From positions 1-6,618 of the forward strand of contig WRFC01000045.1 of the NCBI GenBank assembly GCA_009779015.1: 6,618 nt of DNA. The letters are read 5' to 3'. Shown in pieces: positions 5,677 to 6,618 of the stretch. A model generated the notes under the pieces. It saw only the letters and a program-made list of their open reading frames with translations, did no database searches and was not told where the DNA came from. The position numbers were made by a program, and so were the translations under genes. This DNA is from Coriobacteriia bacterium (GTDB taxonomy: Bacteria > Actinomycetota > Coriobacteriia > Coriobacteriales > UBA8131). The stretch's first letter is position 1; every line of letters starts with the position of its first letter.

Positions 5677-5724
5677 GTCTTTCAAGGTCGATCTGTGCCA
5701 CGGACTCGAAAAACCCGTGCAAAA
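5677..5724 (+). repeat. Right inverted-repeat arm
   Basis: Reverse complement of the left arm with two transitions. The outermost base pair is A5724 with T5526. Beyond it the next pair would be only a T-G wobble, so the arm boundary is sharp. Confidence 0.9.
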
Positions 5725-6007
5725 GGAGGCTAAGTCGGTGGTTCAGGCAGGGGCGTGGCGCGCCGACGCTCCATCCACCTCATCACCGCCTTGCGTAGCA
5801 GTAGATGGCCGGCCCTTCTCCACTCATTCTTTTGCTATTTTTTACGCCAACTCGTGCGAAGGGCACTGTGCGCAACGTATCGCCCCCTTTGTTACACGCC
5901 CCTTGCCCCCTGCGCTCCGACGCCCCACGCCCGGCGCTCCACGCCCCGGCCGGCGCCCCCCCGTCGCCCAGCGGCCACCCGGGCTGTTTTCTGCTAAGCT
6001 GGCAGAC
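5725..6007. other. Gene-free stretch with C-rich tract
   Basis: No convincing gene is seen on either strand. Frames here are short or rich in Pro and Arg, as out-of-frame GC-rich DNA tends to be. A T-rich patch lies at about 5826-5848. From 5883 to 5962 the + strand has repeated C-runs (5883-5887, 5899-5902, 5906-5910, 5923-5926, and seven C at 5956-5962) and a near-duplicate of CGCTCC(G)ACGCCCC. The minus strand therefore has several G-runs that could form a quadruplex. The leader and promoter of the last gene lie at the end of this stretch. Confidence 0.5.
5992..6000 (+). promoter_or_regulatory. Extended -10 element placed for a leaderless start
   Basis: TGCTAAGCT contains TGn followed by TAAGCT (5995-6000), which fits the actinobacterial TANNNT form of the -10 box. 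The A of the downstream ATG is the eighth base after it, where transcription would normally begin. No ribosome binding site precedes the ATG, so a leaderless mRNA is plausible. No -35 hexamer is visible. Confidence 0.4.
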
Positions 6008-6618
6008 ATGGATTTGCCAACGCAGAATAAAACAACACTCGTTGACACGCATACCCACTCGCGTTATTCCGGACACGGGCAGGGCGCGCCGGCGGAGTTC
6101 ATTGCCGAGGCCGCGCGTCAGGGCATGTGGCTGATCGCGCAGACCGAGCATCTGACTTTTCCCTTCAACCTCGACCCCGAGGGGCATATCTCGCTGACCT
6201 ACGACGAGGTGCCGGGCTACCTGGCCGAGGTGGCGGAGGCGCGCGCCGCGCATCCCGGGCTCGAGGTCATCTGCGGCGTCGAAGTGGATTGGGCCGACGG
6301 CGCCGAATTGTTTATTCGCGAGCAGTTGAAGGGCCCGCGCTGCTGCCCGCGCGAGGCGATCAAGCGCGACTCGCAGCCCAGCCCGTACGAGCTGGCCCTG
6401 GGGTCCGTGCATGTGCTGACCGACGACCCCGATGCCCCGGAAGGCTACTGGCCGTTGGACTACGTGGGCGGCATCGAGGGCTGGTGCACGCGTGGCGCCG
6501 ATTACGTTTGGCGCGAGTACCTGCGGCTTTGGCTAGACGCTGTGCAAAGCGGCCTCTTCGATATCATGGCGCACCCCGACCTGCCCAAGAAGCTGGGCTT
6601 TTATCCAAGTTTTGACTG
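6008..6618 (+). CDS. PHP-domain phosphoesterase, HisJ-like histidinol-phosphatase, 5' part
   Basis: The 203 visible residues run off the window's end in an open frame, and family members have about 260-280. PHP-family histidinol-phosphatases remove phosphate from histidinol phosphate in histidine synthesis using clustered metal ions. Metal-ligand motifs appear in the expected order: DTHTHS with H15 and H17 (13-18), TEH (46-48), GVEVD with E92 (90-94), GSVHVL with H135 (132-137) and AHPDL with H189 and D191 (188-192). TEH, GVEVD and SVHVL resemble HisJ of Bacillus closely in type. An insert of about 15 residues with GPRCCPREAIKRDSQPSPYE (109-128) precedes the GSVH strand. No other histidine gene is visible nearby, so a different PHP phosphoesterase is possible. 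The ATG at 6008 is chosen because MDLPTQNKTTLVDTHTHS leads straight into the first motif. An in-frame TTG at 5903 would add a Pro/Arg-rich extension that looks non-coding. Confidence 0.85.
   Translation, partial: MDLPTQNKTTLVDTHTHSRYSGHGQGAPAEFIAEAARQGMWLIAQTEHLTFPFNLDPEGHISLTYDEVPGYLAEVAEARAAHPGLEVICGVEVDWADGAELFIREQLKGPRCCPREAIKRDSQPSPYELALGSVHVLTDDPDAPEGYWPLDYVGGIEGWCTRGADYVWREYLRLWLDAVQSGLFDIMAHPDLPKKLGFYPSFD

Larger units (their letters stand above)
5526..5724. mobile_element. Candidate MITE-like element with 48-bp inverted arms
   Basis: The left arm (5526-5573, starting TTTTGCACGGGTTTTTCG) is the reverse complement of the right arm (5677-5724, ending CGAAAAACCCGTGCAAAA) at 46 of 48 positions. 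The arms enclose 103 bases without a useful ORF. The two differing pairs (5547/5703 and 5562/5688) would be U-G and G-U in a + strand RNA, so such an RNA pairs without a break. Long terminal inverted arms, small size and no transposase fit a miniature inverted-repeat element. The inner sequence GGGTTTTTCG loosely recalls ISL3-type ends, but I cannot assign a family. No target-site duplication is evident: the flanks read tgccgcat on the left and ggaggcta on the right. A structured non-coding RNA or a bidirectional terminator are alternatives. Confidence 0.6.

Noticed and set aside
5518..5732. Target-site duplication flanking the inverted-repeat element
   Set aside because: The eight bases on each side (tgccgcat and ggaggcta) are unrelated. 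The TTTTGCAC/GTGCAAAA ends are inverted, not direct, and belong to the arms.
5903..6007. Upstream TTG start extending the PHP protein by 35 residues
   Set aside because: The added residues are almost all Pro, Arg, Ala and Gly, lie in the C-rich tract and precede a plausible promoter. The ATG at 6008 leads directly into the first metal-binding motif.
5783..6412. 209-codon open frame on the minus strand across the end of the intergenic region
   Set aside because: It overlaps the PHP gene, which has all metal-binding motifs in order. The minus-strand protein has low-complexity Ala/Gly/Arg content and no recognisable domain.

Overview
This is a GC-rich bacterial window (about 60-65 percent G+C by eye) that codes almost entirely on the + strand. 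The order der - plsY - gpsA, a stand-alone LytTR regulator paired with a small membrane protein, and Actinobacteria-style signals (a TANNNT box placed for a leaderless start, GC hairpins after genes) suggest an actinomycete-like organism. Class Coriobacteriia is my best guess. That is an inference from layout and style, not a sequence match, and a GC-rich Firmicute is not excluded.

Positions 1-4359 look like one tightly packed operon. It holds the 3' end of der (ribosome-assembly GTPase), plsY (acyl-phosphate:glycerol-3-phosphate acyltransferase), gpsA (glycerol-3-phosphate dehydrogenase), rpe (ribulose-phosphate 3-epimerase) and a NifS/IscS-type cysteine desulfurase. GpsA makes the glycerol 3-phosphate that PlsY acylates, so these two supply the first step of phospholipid synthesis. 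The rpe and desulfurase genes are metabolic neighbours joined by overlap or very short gaps. Both carry unusual low-complexity or out-of-family insertions. The operon ends in a cluster of hairpins, the first of which spans the desulfurase stop codon.

Positions 4463-5475 hold a separate two-gene unit. A perfect TATAAT box precedes a LytTR DNA-binding regulator, whose stop overlaps the start of a four-helix membrane protein. This is a known type of autoregulated pair.

Positions 5476-6007 contain no convincing gene. The main feature is a 199-bp element with 48-bp near-perfect inverted arms around a 103-nt structured centre, resembling a MITE or a long structured RNA. A C-rich stretch follows. 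From 6008 to the window edge runs the 5' part of a PHP-family, HisJ-like histidinol-phosphatase, possibly read from a leaderless transcript.
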